Source of the DNA: Perca fluviatilis
Taxonomy: Eukaryota > Chordata > Actinopteri > Perciformes > Percidae
Direction: 5' to 3'
Length of the DNA: 64,000 nucleotides
Assembly: GCF_010015445.1 (NCBI RefSeq)
Contig: NC_053119.1
Location: forward strand, 28,567,383 to 28,631,382
Shown here: positions 37,292 to 50,500 of the stretch, piece after piece
Position numbering within the stretch: the stretch's first letter is position 1
How the letters are laid out: every line of letters starts with the position of its first letter
Position numbers and translations under genes: made by a program
Notes under the pieces: generated by a model
Told to the model about the DNA's origin: nothing
The model's database searches: none
What the model saw: the letters and a program-made list of their open reading frames with translations, nothing else

Positions 37292-38927
37292 TAGGGTGAC
37301 CAGATGTCCCAGTTTGCCCTGGACAGTCCCGATTTTGAATTGCTTTTGAGTCCCGACAAAAGCCTGTCGGGACGCTAAAACGTCCCGGTTTACACCAGGA
37401 GCGACGTCAGCCGATTTTGCCGGGGCTTCAGCCCCGAATGTTTTGAGTGTATCCCCGAATGTAACTTTGTCCAGTTTATTATTCTGAGGCGAATAGAACG
37501 GGCAGCTACGTGCGGGGTCCGACCATGCTGTATTTGTTGCTACCACCTAGCAACCGTCTCTACGTGAGGTTGTGAAGCCGTGAAAGCCGGGTGAAGTTTT
37601 CAGAGGAATCCTAGCCAAATCAGTCTAATTCATTGATGCCATCAACACAAAGTTTAGGAGCTCAATACTAATGACTTAGGTTGAAGTTCCTGTGATGTGA
37701 CGTTTCCATTCTACGGTTCAGACTCAAACACACAGAGTTCTGAAGCAGACCTGTGCGTCGCTTAGTGTCCACTCTCGCTGTAAAATGCAGGGCAGCTTCA
37801 GGTTTATGGATGCGCTCAGCTGTGGCCATGCTGCGGAACATGTGTCGTGTTTGTGCTCCGTGTATTTCTGCAGCAGTAGTTTCTGTTTTCCACCTCCGAT
37901 GTAGAGCAGTTTACAGCCACTTCTCTAGCTAAACTATTTGTCTCATTCAGAGACCAGAGACCCAAAGGTGGCTCTGTGTCTGTCAGAAGGTCTGAGATCT
38001 ACCATATCAGCAGAGCAATCACTTAATGCACAGCAGACTATGGTGCAGGTATAGATTATTTTCTGAAATAAAGTGACTTTATTCTTGTAATAGCCTATTA
38101 TAACTTCATTTTTCACAAAATATTACAACTCCTCCAAATCACAGAGAACACAGATGAGATATATTTTGAATGTGTACAAAGTTTTGAACATGAGCAGAAA
38201 TCTTGCTCAAATCTGAAATATTACTGTCCAGGGGTTTATTAATAAATTTAAATGAATTAATGTATCATTGAGGTGAATAATTGTCATATGCACATTTAAG
38301 GAGGTTACTTCCCCAACAAAAAGATGGAAAACAGGAGGGAGGAGTAAATGATGCCTAGGCTACATGTGTGCAGACTCAGATATTAGAAAAGTTAGAAAAG
38401 TCGATCTACAGGAGAATAAATAGATGAAAGCAATACAGAATGCCTGAGAGCCTTACTGCAATATATATTCCATTATGTTTTTATATTTGGATTGTAATCT
38501 AGGTTTCTCTTCACATAAAGATATTTGCAGCATACATTGATTCAGAAAAAGGTAGAAATAGGTGCATAAAAATTGACCAGAATGCAGGAAATGAAGTGTT
38601 TAATGCTAAAAATTTACAATAAATAATCTTAACTATTTTGGTGTAATTGGAATAAATAATAGTTCAAAAAATCTTTTTTAGAAAAACTCTCAACCTAAAT
38701 CTCACACTAAACTGAAAAAGGCTGTTGCTGCAATTTTGTTAATTTTACAGGAAAAAACACTGTTCTTATTAGATGAGGAGCCTAGGATCAAAATAATGAA
38801 GTTACTGTCTGTGCCTGTGTCTGACCTGGGCTGGCACATGTTCACGTTAAAAAGCGTGTGCGTGCACGAGCACTACGGTCACGCTCAAAGTGTCCCGATT
38901 TTAGTTCTGGGAAATCTGGTAAACCTA
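37292..38927. mobile_element. hAT element, non-autonomous, 1636 bp
   Basis: The left end reads TAGGGTGACCAGATGTCCC and the reversed right end TAGGTTTACCAGATTTCCC. They differ at three places in 19 and are flanked by a perfect 8-bp duplication, gttttaag, at 37284-37291 and 38928-38935. There is no transposase frame. The left subterminal region repeats the word 'gtcccg' several times, possibly transposase-binding sites. Confidence 0.9.
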
Positions 38928-39112
38928 GTTTTAAGTCCAGAAAATGTACTGTTTTGGTTCACTCTCACCACTCTCTCATAGTGTTTTTCGGCCACAACAA
39001 TGACCTGTTTTCAGCAAAAAAAAGCTCTAAAACACCCATTACTTCCCTAGCACGAAACAGCAACTAAACGAAACAAAAGTTAGCAAGAAGCTAGTGAACA
39101 TGAGGTCACATT

Positions 39113-39772
39113 TAAGGTCAAGGTCAAGGTAACTTTATTATCCCCGAGGGGCAATTATTTGTACAGTCAGCAGACACACATAAAGACAAGACAAACAACA
39201 GTACAGCAAAACATAAAATACCCACAATATCTAAAACACAATAGTAAAATAAAAAATACATACATTTAAAACAATTCTCGCAAATTGTTTAAAATGGAAA
39301 TAGAATAGATGTGGGAGAGAGTGGGGAGGTTGATGCCTGCAATCTTGCCACATGTCCTAACGATACTCTCTAGTTGTTTTTGGTTTTTCATGGACAGAGA
39401 ACCAAACCAGCAAATAAAACAGAAGGTTAAAACAGACTCAATAAAACAGGAATAAAACATTCTCATAAACGTGGGGTCAATGTTGAAATTCCTCAGTTTT
39501 CGATAAAAGTACATACGCTGATGGGCTTTGGCACAGACAGCATCAGTGTGCGGTTCAAAACATAGCTTGCTATCAATTATTGTGCCAAGATACTTATATT
39601 CTTGTACCGTCTCAACAGGTTGGCCATCAATGATAGTGGGGGGAAGAGGGGGCCACTGTTTCCTAAAATCAATAATCAATTCTTTAGTCTTAGAGACATT
39701 TATGTTTAAAAAAGAACGCTTACACCAATCGTTAAAGTCCTTCACTATTGGTCCGTGTTCGATCACACATCA
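39113..39772 (-). pseudogene. LINE fragment: end of reverse transcriptase and 3' tail
   Basis: On the minus strand the frame 39266-39766 reads IVKDFNDWCKRSFLNINVSK, then TKELIIDFRK, VQEYKYLGTIIDSKLCFEPH and IRKL-like MYFYRKLRNFN, ending near 39266. This is the end of the reverse-transcriptase domain and the connection region of an L2/CR1-group LINE, as I know it. The 3' untranslated part ends in 'ggggataataaagttacctt' and AAGGTC hexamer repeats (39113-39130), a typical L2-type tail. The 5' part is truncated near 39772, as is usual for such insertions. The frame is open for 166 codons, so the copy is fairly young. Confidence 0.8.
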
Positions 39773-41594
39773 TTTAGCAAAGAGAAGATCTTTCCTTCAA
39801 GAGTTAATGGAGAACAAACCTGCCATAAAATACTACTCCATATACAAAGTAAATGGTATTCAGTTTTTGCAGGATTTAGATAAATGTCAATTATTAATAT
39901 AAACGCACAATGAATATGACTGATGACCAGTGCGGTAGTGGCTATTTTTAATGTGCAATGGGAGTGTTGTTTAGAAGAGGAAGCTTAAATGTTCCTGAAT
40001 TTCCTCCCTTAAAATCACCAGGGAGTGCAATCTGTTGGCAGGAGAGGAAAGAGATATGTGCGAGGCATCCTGCCCAATCTTGTTGGCCCCGCACTTATGT
40101 ATTTTTTGCACAGTCTTCTGAGGGGAAGACCGTGTGTGAGATTTCTGACCAACGCTTACACATTATACACAATTACTGTGCGCCAACTTGAGACTGTTTA
40201 CGCTCCAGGTACAGTAGCTGTCAACTAATGTATTTAAAAAAAAAAGTTATTTTCGCTAATTCCTTTCTCATTTTCTCTCAAGATGCCAGAGTAGCAAAGA
40301 AACAAGAACTAATCTCCCTCCATCCAGTCATTTCATTTCACAGAAATGGATGAATCTCTTGTGAGAATATGCCGCCACTGTGACCATCGTTACTTGAGCT
40401 ACACCAGCCCGGAAAGATCAGCTCAGTGTCTAACCACAGATAGATTGGATCTCCATTTTCCCAAGCTCTCATTTTCCAACAAATAGCCGATGAGGGTAGA
40501 AATTGTTATGTTCACCCTTGCCACAATTGCAAGATAAGCTAGCCTGGCAGAAATGCATTTGTTGCTAAAAATACCATTAATGAGGGGTTCTGATATGTTT
40601 GTGAATTGCTTCCCTTACCCACAAAACCCTGCTGAATTACTTCAAGCATCAGTCTTGGATAGAGTGAGTTCATATTTAGGTCAATAGGAAACAGGTGACT
40701 GGATATGATGCTCCCTTTTCTCCCTCACTGCCATCACCAGGCCCAGAATAAGACATCATTATACTGTATCTTGGTCATCTCCTGAAGTTCATATAAAAAC
40801 CGCTGGCCTTTGCACTGCATTCCCTGTGGTGAGGACAGAAAGGGAAAATCTGAAATACCTGCATATTTGGAAAATGTGCAACGGCGATTAAATTTGAGAA
40901 AGTGTTTTATTGGTGCACTTCCTAACATGTAAAATGTGTTGAAACACACTCATTGCAGCAGAACACTGCAATCCTGTTACCTAACTTTGGATTTCCTTTT
41001 CCCTACCTTTCCATTCTGCGTCTCCAGGTTTCTCAGTGACTGTCAAAACAGTTATATTAGCTCCTCAGACTGCTTCTAATGTGTGATCTGTGTATTGGCT
41101 GGTGTGACCCCGCCAGGCTTATGCAAACTTTCTCCTTTCTGCAGTTCTCTTATTGCTCTGGCAATTTAAAGGCTTGGAAATGTGTTTAGTTAGCGAAACT
41201 TGCAATATTTTGTATCACTTTCTATAATTCAACGAGGCCAATATTCACAGATTTTATTTGTTTATTTTCGTGCCATGCACACAAAGTGCCCAACCCTAAG
41301 ACACCAACATTTCATATGTTGGCCAATAAATAATTGCAATTCACAAATGCCAGATATGTTTAAATAAACAATACAAAACAAGGGAGGAAGCCTTATTTGG
41401 ATCTTATAGTAATGGAAGGAAGAGCAGGTGCTCCTCATGCGTAGGCGTAGTTCTGTCAATAGAAAGGGAATAGATTCCAGACACAAAAGAACACTGCTTC
41501 ATTAAAGTACAGAAATTTAAATCTTTATTATTGCTGATACAGGATTTAAAAAAGAGGCCAATGCATATCAATTCGACACTTTTACACTAAAAAG
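39773..41594. other. intronic sequence, nothing recognised
   Basis: No transposon ends or coding frames with support were seen. Confidence 0.45.
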
Positions 41595-41860
41595 TTTGTT
41601 AGCCACGCTAGCAGCACGGCTCTATGGATGGCAATGGCAGTCGGTCAGTCCACCACTTTGGTCCAGACTGAAACATCTCACCAACTATCAGATCGACTGC
41701 CATTAAACTTTGTACGTACATCAATGGTCCCCAGACCATGCATACTAATTACTTTTACTTTCCCTTTGGTGCCATGGGCCTTTGGTTTATGGCAGAATAC
41801 CTGCAAAATTAATGATATTCCCATACCTTCTTACTTGTTCAACAAGTACAGCTTCATATT
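41595..41860 (+). repeat. dispersed fish repeat, copy 2
   Basis: It contains 'ggctctatggatggcaatgg', 'ccactttggtccagactgaa' and 'ccattaaactttgtacgtac'. These correspond in order to parts of the copies near 500, 59290 (reversed) and 61230. Confidence 0.6.
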
Positions 41861-44800
41861 GGCCACTAGTATGGCTGTGGACTCTTGTTTCCAACTGTAA
41901 AGTGGCCCTATTTGGTCACAATAAAAAAAAAAAAGAAAAAAAAAGAAATTAAGAGATCCTTATCAAATCTGTAAAAAAAAACGTATGACTATTCACAAAT
42001 CTGCCATAAAGTATATTCTCTGCTGCAACTAAAAGACACATCCTTGTGCTCAAATCTGATTAGTGTGTAAACAGTAGCAGGTTGTAGTGCTGAGCACGGT
42101 AGCGCCACTAAGCCATACGTTTTTCACTTAGTCACAGTTACCCTGAATGACACTTTACACAAGGAACATGCTCCTTCGACGCCACTGGACACCCACAACC
42201 TCCAGATCCAGATGATGTCTAGACTCTTGAGAAACGTGATACATACCTAAGTCTTAAATCCCTGTGATGGTGTGATGTGGAGTTGATCGCACAGTGTGGC
42301 GCTGGAGGAAACTCCCTTTGATTACCGGAGCAAACTGCTACTGTGTCTGCCGTTGATAAGACTGAATGTGTGTGGCAGGTAAGTGTGCTGAATCACTCTG
42401 GCGATTGCCCGCTTTAGCTGATTGTCATTTGGGATAATCTACAACACTAGGTAACTGTTCTCACTTTGGGATTGAAAGCTGCTCATGAGCAGTCAACATG
42501 CTCATTGTTTCTTGAAAGCCCTCGCTGGGCTCTAGCCCGGGCCAAGGCAAGCTGCTTCAAAGCTGCATTAATAAGGCTCTAATGCTTTATAATCACCCCA
42601 CTGGTATGCAGTGGGATGAGAAATGTAGCCATATGTAAATGTCGGGTTTTCTGCCCGCATTAGAGATTAACTTTGCTGCCCTGCACAAGACGTTAACCTT
42701 AGTCTTATTTGGGTATTCTCGGTGCTCTTGCCTGGCTATTTAATTAAAAGCCAACAGATTATCTCTCCTAATACATCATGTGGTTATAGCAGACGCAGCA
42801 CACGCAGTATACTGCGCACACACAGACGGACACGCATGATAATAATCGTTTTAAATGGGAATAAAGTTTAATGCCGGACTGAATCATCCAATAAGCAAAT
42901 CCCGCACGTGGTCAGTATTGCTTGGCAGACGTTCAACACAGCTACTCAATAATGTGAGGAAGGTTAAAAAGCTGCCAAGGAATACACTAAGTCAAAATGG
43001 TGGAACAAATGTGCCGTTTGACCAACAGAACCAGATTAGTGGGGTTCAAAATCAAATAACATGATGCATCTGGTGTGTCAGCATCCGAGCAGACGTGTGT
43101 GGTGATGGGTAAATGCTGGCTATAGGTTATGCTCCCATCATTAGACGTGGGTCTCAAATGATTTAACTCTGCAGGGCTAAGTTGTTAATGGGTCTAGACA
43201 AGGTTTTGGATTTCGAGGGCTAATGCTGGCTGATGGCTCTTAAGCCGTGGCTACTCTCAGGCTCTTGGCCCTCTTCATATTAATGGGATTAACAGGACTG
43301 TGGATGAGAGGGGGGCACGACATGTAAGCAGAGAACACCAAGCCGTTAGAAACAAAAACTCCGCTGTCCGCCATATCCGACAGGGATGCAATCGTTTGTC
43401 CTTTTTGTCCTTTTTTTTTTTTTAGTAAGGAAGAGGAGAAGGCTACCCCTCTTCAACGGGCCTCTCCATCTCGGTGGCCTTATTTTCTGACAAGGAACGC
43501 TGGCTCGTTTCGATAAGGTTATGACACAAGTTGGCCGGTCCGGGGGCAATGCCTTTGTCCATTGTGAGAAGAAGGGGCTGTGTGGTCCCTCTGTTCTCCC
43601 TGGACCCAATGAAGGAGGCCATTTGTCCCCAAATAGAGGGGAATTAAGCCCTGGTTGTGTTGGCCTGTTGTTTATAAAGGACAAAGAAGCAAGACCTCAG
43701 TGTTCAGTGTTTGGACAGAGCAGAAAACTGCTGCAGCTTTGCGGACCAAACCTGTCAAGACCAATTGGGTAAACTCATTACGGTCGTACGTGCTCTGGTT
43801 AGGGTTTTCAAGTGTGTCGAGACAAAGAAAGGCCGAGGATTCACAGTTAGGGAGCTAACAGAAGCTTCTTTGTGTTACGAATATGCCAGCTCAACTTGTT
43901 AGTTTTGGGTGGCGTGGATGTTTAGCTGGAAAGATGATGCAATGGTCAATGCACTTCGAGGAAATGCGGCGCGACAGGTTTTAGAGCTGGTTGCCAAAGC
44001 TGACAGAATCGTTGCCACACTTTAGTCATTTATAATTGGAGTAATTGCGTTGCGTTTTAACTATGAGCCATATTTTACTGACGAAGAAGTGAAGTCAAGA
44101 ATGGTTAAACGCATTTTACATAACCCAAATTGACGTTTTGGTGCTCTCGCTGAGGAGGGTTTGGTGTTTTTGATAGTGGATTGAACGGTTGTGAAGCTTT
44201 AACCTGACTTGCTGCGGAAACCGAGGGACTGGTCAGGCGTGCGTTCTGTAACAATTTTTTTGTATTTGTGGACATGTGAACGAGCCAACCGAGCAAACTG
44301 AAGACTGGATTCTTGTGGAGGATTTGCCTCCTCCCTCTCTCTTCCCTCACTTCCTACCTCTCTCACCGGACCACAGCAAACGGAGGAAGCACATCTTTTC
44401 ACAAGCTGCCTCTAATTGATACTGTTGAGCCCTGGGAACCCCAGTGCGTGGTTTTAGTACTCTGCAAAATGCGTGCAAAGCACAACAGCCTGCAGTGTGC
44501 CACCCTCTGGGACACCACAGGTTATTTACAACCAGACGAGCAGTCTGGCCCAGGTCCTCGTATAGTTTCATTTAAGTAAGTAAAAAAAAAAAAAATAAAT
44601 ACCCACCGCACTTGGATGTGACGCTTGCCAAGCCTTTCATCAATAGCTACACCGAGAGAGGGCAAGAGTTGAATCCAATCCAGAACTGTAATCTCAGCCT
44701 TAGGGGGCTTTTCACTAAATGGTTGTGTGTGGTTATTAAAGAATGAAAGCAGTTCTATATGTAGGTTAAGTTCCTACTGCTTGCCTTGCTGGCTTTATGC

Positions 44801-44898
44801 TAATATTTCTATGCTTTGTGCTTTTGCTATTCCTCACCAGCTACACCTGTATAGTTGTTTGAAGAAGTGCTTTTATTTCTAAAAAGTCATGTTAAGTG
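41861..44898. other. intronic sequence, nothing recognised
   Basis: Long unique-looking stretches occur here, notably 42480-42780 and 43440-43700. No transposon termini were recognised and none of the open frames has support. Confidence 0.45.
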
Positions 44899-45361
44899 TA
44901 GGGCTGCAGCTATCGATTCTTTTTGTAATCGATTAATCTAGCACTTTATCAATCGATTAATCGGATAATGTTTTTTTTGCGTTTTTTAGACAACCAAAAC
45001 TAGGGAAAAAAAGCAACATTTTCAGAAGAAAGCAACATTTGTATTGCCTACATTGCTTACAATATCATCTCTCAAAAAACTAAACATATTAAGTGCTTTT
45101 AAGTGCCATATTACATTGTTTTTAAAGAATTTTTTTTTCAAATGATATCAACCTCAAACTAAGGCATACATTAAAACACACAAACATTACATTAAGTTGT
45201 GCAACTTAACTTTCAGAACTACAAGTTTCAACCTGAGACTGATCTGTATATACAGTAGGCCTATATGTAAATACTAGTTATGCTCAACCTATTTTCATTT
45301 ATATATTTGATGTCACACAGTTGTGTTACACTTATGCTATTAGATCGTTGATCAGCTGTTT

Positions 45362-45443
<82 letters not shown>

Positions 45444-46019
45444 GCAACAATCAGCTGTTTTTCCGAAGGGATAGTCAACGCGTCAGCTCTTTAGATCAGA
45501 TCGTGGTCACCACTACCTATTTTCTTGTCTTTGATTTTGGTAGATGTTGTGTTTGGTGTAGTTTCATCGTCCATACGACTGTTATTTACTTTTGTCGTGT
45601 CCGCTTCGTGGAATGGATGATTAAGTTAGACTCAATGTTTTCTGTTGAGATGCTAAAGCACTGACGTCGTGCTATTATTGTGGTAAGCTAGTTTGATTTT
45701 GCAGTAGACACACTGTACAGAGTTTTAGTTTTAATTACGTTTGAACTGATTCCAAACTTTGGACACTTTCTGTCGTTTTCTCCAGCCTGTCTCTTCTCCT
45801 AGCCCCTCGCTATTTACGCTCTGGCACATAGACAGTGTCGCCAGCAGCAGACTGAGCCGCGTCTGTGCGACAGTAATAATGCTCCGTGCGGAAACACTGT
45901 CCGTCAGCGATACAACGTTGGTAACATTGATTTAACGAAGCTTCGAGGCAAGTCACTTTGCATCGAGGATTTTTTGTAATCGAATTATTCGAGTTATTCG
46001 AGGAATCGTTTCAGCCCTA
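44899..46019. mobile_element. hAT element, non-autonomous, 1121 bp
   Basis: The left end reads TAGGGCTGCAGCTATCGATT and the reversed right end TAGGGCTGAAACGATTCC. A perfect 8-bp duplication, gttaagtg, flanks it at 44891-44898 and 46020-46027. Subterminal 'aatcgattaatc' words occur at both ends. It carries a GA microsatellite (45363-45440) and no transposase. Confidence 0.9.
45363..45440 (+). repeat. (GA)39 microsatellite
   Basis: An almost perfect GA run of 78 bp, purine-only on the plus strand, inside the hAT at 44899-46019. Confidence 0.97.
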
Positions 46020-46074
46020 GTTAAGTGATGGCCATATATATTTTTTGTGTGTTTGGATATATGTATGTGGCATA

Positions 46075-47335
46075 TAGGGGTGGGCGATATATATCGTTTA
46101 CGATACTATCGTCATTGTTGTGTTAACGATGTGCAAATTGACATTATCGAGTATTTATAACACTTCAAAACACGCATTGGAACGCTACACATTCAGTCAT
46201 GTCAACAAAGATGGCGGCGCGCTATTGTGCAGCGGCTACTAGCTCTCCTGTCGGTGTATATTTATACAAGTACAGCCACACTGAACTAATCAATACAGGA
46301 CAACGATACAACACAGCTGTTACGAGAGCCTTCCAGGCGGCTCATAACATCCCGGAGGACATAGCCAGACCAGGCGCTGCGTGGGTTGTTGTCCGCATCT
46401 AGCACGCCGAGCTAGCTACCGGCAGGATGAGAACATAACTCCGGCAAGACTAGAGGCGGAGGACTGCATTTTTGTGCAGAATGAATGGAGTACCAACTGC
46501 AGGATCGTTGTCCAGCACGGCTCACCTGACCTGGAGCCCTGTCGGTAATATACAGGCCATTTTATTTACCACACTGCCGTCTACATAGCCCCCGATGCTA
46601 ACGTTAGCACAAGTTTGGCTCACTGCTTACCATAGTGAACAAACTCCTGCGCGATCACCTGGAGGGGAGACATATTATAGCAGGGGACTTTTACAAGGCG
46701 TCCTTAAAGTCTGTACTCCCCAGCTTTTTCCAGCATGCAGCTTGTGCTACTAGAGGGAAGAACACACTAAACCATGTATACTCTAACATAGCATACAGAA
46801 CTGCGCCTCTACCTCACCTGGGCCAGTCAGGTCACATCCAACTATTCCTGATTCCAGCATAAATCCCGGTCAGGACTATACAGCCAAGTAGAAGGACTAT
46901 CAAAACGTGGCCTGACACTGCCCTGTCTCATCTCCAGTACTGCTTCCAATAAGGACATGGTTGTCAATATGTTACAGAACCGAGCCCTTTGTTTATTATT
47001 ATGATTTCATCTTGCTTGTATGCTGCACAATTTACATTACAACAGAGGTGTAGAACTGAATGTTTACTCAGAGTTCAATGTTCCTACACTACTTCAATTA
47101 GTATTAGTATAGTATTCGTATTTTGTCTTTAAATTGTTTTTACTTGAATACTTACATTTTAAAGAAAATAAATAAGAATTTTTTTCATTCAACATTGTTC
47201 CCATTATTGTAATCAGTGATTAAGTAACTCAGACTTTTAAAAACACAATTTTAAAGGATATCGTCTAATTATCGTTATCGTCAAAATCTGCAAAAATATC
47301 GAGATATTATTTTTTGTCCATATCGCCCACCCCTA
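46075..47335. mobile_element. hAT element carrying a LINE endonuclease fragment, 1261 bp
   Basis: Both ends are the 16-bp inverted repeat TAGGGGTGGGCGATAT. They are flanked by a perfect 8-bp duplication, gtggcata, at 46067-46074 and 47336-47343. Subterminal text is rich in 'atcgt/acgat' words. Between about 46440 and 46950 it contains a degenerate LINE endonuclease. It has no hAT transposase, so it is non-autonomous. It begins 55 bp after the end of the hAT at 44899-46019. Confidence 0.92.
46440..46950 (+). pseudogene. LINE apurinic-type endonuclease fragment, dead
   Basis: Read in shifting frames, the block gives DCIFVQNEWSTNCRIVVQHG, then SPDLEPC, AVYIAPDANVS, IIAGDFYKASLKSVLPSFFQ, TRGKNTLNHVYS, LPHLGQSGHIQLFL and RRTIKTWPDTALSHLQYCFQ. 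This is the endonuclease domain of fish LINEs of the L2/CR1 type, as I know it. In the family the first motif is GDFN and the last S-D-H; here they read GDFY and S-G-H, so metal- and phosphate-binding residues are lost. Stops and frameshifts add to the damage. The reverse-transcriptase part is absent. Confidence 0.75.
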
Positions 47336-47498
47336 GTGGCATAACAAAATCCAATCAAATGCGGTGTAAATTGACAAGTTCTTATGTAAGCTTGTCATGG
47401 CTCGGTGAGGCAGACGAGTCTGACATCTCTCCAGATGGAGAACAGCTTGTGTTGAATTGTATTTCACAGACCAAGCCAACTTTCTCGTTCTCTCTTGC

Positions 47499-47527
47499 TC
47501 GCTCTCTCTCTCTCTCTCTCTCTCTCC

Positions 47528-47559
<32 letters not shown>

Positions 47560-47560
47560 G
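47499..47560 (+). repeat. (CT)n microsatellite
   Basis: A CT run of about 62 bp with two short interruptions. Confidence 0.95.
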
Positions 47561-50500
47561 TCATCATGAATAAAATCACACTGGTGACGGATTGATAGAA
47601 TCGTGATGGTTTACAGGGCTGATTTCCGTGGTTTATTTTGGCTGAGCACTGACTCTCTCCGTATCTGTGGCCACGGTGTTTCTCCTCATCTTTGACCTCT
47701 CGCATGTGTGACTTTTCCCCCTCCGGCTGTTTTGCCAAGTGAGGTCTTCGTCTTCGCCAGGAGATGGATGCACACAATTGGACCAGAGTTTATTTTTGAT
47801 CCGAGGAGGAAGTTTCGGTTGGGAGAAAGTGTGCGCAACTGTTTTTCCTTTTACCAGCCCCTGAGGTTTGAGGATGTGGAGAGAAGCGCTGTCAGCTGCT
47901 CTGATGGAATGAGACTTCTTAAAGGCACTCTCAAGAAAAATAAATTTATAAACTGAGAGATATTTAGGGTATGCAACAAAAAAACAAAAGAGAAAAGAGC
48001 AGAGCTGGCAAGAAAGAATGACTGATGGAGCATTATGGCATTAAATGGGAGGTCTGATCCTTGCACAGGCGTAATTTGTGGTTACCCCCATAATAATTTT
48101 TTTATTTAAATACATGCATACATGTCCCGATATCCCTTCCCCCCTAGGTAGTTGAAGATCTCAACCCCCCCCAATGTTGAACCCAAAGTTATGCCCTCGG
48201 ATCCTTGATTGTTTTAAGTGTGACTGTGAAGGCCTCGAGGCTGATCTGTTTCAGTCTGTGGTGAGCGTGTGTTGTCCTGACTGTGAACTCTGGCTGCTTT
48301 ACAGTCTTACAACATTTACCTGATGAAATGTTAAGAGGGCCCAAAACCACATCGGACACCCCCCCAAGTGGCTCTTCCGAACGTGTTCAGCCTGTACAGT
48401 AGACCCATTTCTCGCCACCACATGCTGGAAACATCAGTGGCTGTTTTAATTTAGGAAGCGGTTTAAGGCCAATCCATCCACGGCCCCCGCTGGCTCACAA
48501 GATTTGTTTTTCATCTGTGTGAGTGACTGCCCGGGGTCCTCGACGAAGACCCTCACCTTCAGACGCACGAGGCTCACGACAAGGTTCAAACAAACTGTCA
48601 CTCAAACCATCTCTTTCTGCCGAAACAGTGATGACCCCGGGCAAGTTTTTTAGCCTCACGCTCAGGCTTAATGTTATATTTTCTAGAAACCAGCGCCATT
48701 ATCTCGAGAAAAAGACGGATTACGCTATCATGAGGATGACACTTTTATCAAGGAACTTCTTGAGGCGAGTCACTTTCTGTTTGGGAAGAGGCAAAATTAT
48801 CTTACCCTGCTGGCAGATTTCCACCACTCGTGTAAATACGAGAATACATTATCAGCCCTAAACACGAAATTAAACGACTTGCCTCCGCTTCTCATTTAGC
48901 ACTACTCTGAAAAAAATGTGCTAATGCAGCGCGCCCATCACTCCACCTGATTGATGGAGCTGATGACTCTCCCACATGACAGCTGAAGTAAAGCAGGCAG
49001 GCCTTGGGGTACCTTGGGGGCTCGTTGAGTCCCTCAGGACCCGGGAAATATGTTGGGAGACAACAGACATCGATCGGCACTGTGATTATGCCACCTCTTA
49101 ACACCACACGTCCCGCACCTCATATTCTCATTCTCCTCAGAAGCTTTAGCGTCTACCACCGGCAGCTCAGGCAGAGGGTTATTGATTTTCAGTGATGGAA
49201 CAATCCACCATGGTTTCCCAGTGAGCACACAGATGGCTGACCCTTATTAGGAAAATAAGGATTTCATTAATTTCTTCCTGCGGCCGTTGCAGAGCCCATT
49301 CTTTCATTCATTGAAGTGTAAATCCATGAAGGAAAATGAATGACTTATGTGTCTATTGCCTGCCGTGTCACAGCATTAGACATTTGTATGTAAACTGTAT
49401 TATCTGTGGGTGAAGTTCATATCGAGACATTTTGAGTGTTATTGTATGTTTTGCGTTGCACGTGGCCAACAAGTACAGTTCAGATTGATGTCGGAGATGA
49501 TGGTGTATCTCACACTTTACTGTTGGAGACATTTGGCTGTAAATCATGTGGATGAATGATGGATATAGGTTGTCACGATGCACAGATGAGTTGGCAGGGC
49601 GCACGCTGGCATGTTTGCCTGCTCGATGAGCTTTTAATTAGCGGTAACAACTTGACATCAGCAAATGAGGGGTCTTTGGAAATCAGGAAATTCAACATAA
49701 AGGATGCATTTCTAAGATATGTACCTGTTTTCACAATGCTCTGATCCCGAGGACAAAATGAATTGTCTTGTATAGATTGTTCCTTTTTGAAAAGCTTTTT
49801 AGAAATTAAAGTTTTAAAAGGCAGAAATGGTGTTTATGGGGCTCAAATTTCTATTTACTGTGCTTATTTATTTAACGCACAAAATGATCCCTCGTTCTTA
49901 GTTAGGCTGTGTAGTGGTTGCACATTTGTTTTTCCAGTGTAATTGGCTGTTGTTTTCATGATTAGTTGCAAAATTGCTAAATTGCAAGCTTGGCTTTCAC
50001 GCCTGTGCAATTACTATTTCCCATCTGAGAGCCGTGATTCAGCTATATGTGTGCTCCGCAACTTGCTCAACACCGGGCCAGGCCTCCTGGTGTAGTTATT
50101 CAAAAATCAGTACTTGAAATGTAAATAAGAATATTTTATGTTGAAATATATAAATGGAAAGCACTTCCTCGATTCCCTCAGATGTTTGTCCTGAGAGTCA
50201 TGCCGCATAAGCCTAATAGTTTTACAATACAGCATCTAAGTGAGTATATTGTTGGAAAGGAAACATTCATAGCTTTTCTGCCATAATCACATAATCATCA
50301 TTATGAATTACCTCATAGCATTTAGACCATCAAGACCTCTGGTTTCCTTCAAGAAACCAGCACACATCATGCCCAGTATCCGATTAATGGGAATAATAGC
50401 TATATGAAATATTGCTTATTCATTCTTGGAAGCCATCAGTGGTCTTTTTTTTTTTTTTTCATGGTATTGCATTTCACGTATACAACCTAACCAATTCATC

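Noticed and set aside
42480..42780. Possible conserved non-coding enhancer in tmtc2 intron 1
   Set aside because: It looks unique and rich in TAAT-type words, but conservation cannot be judged from one genome, so it is not called.
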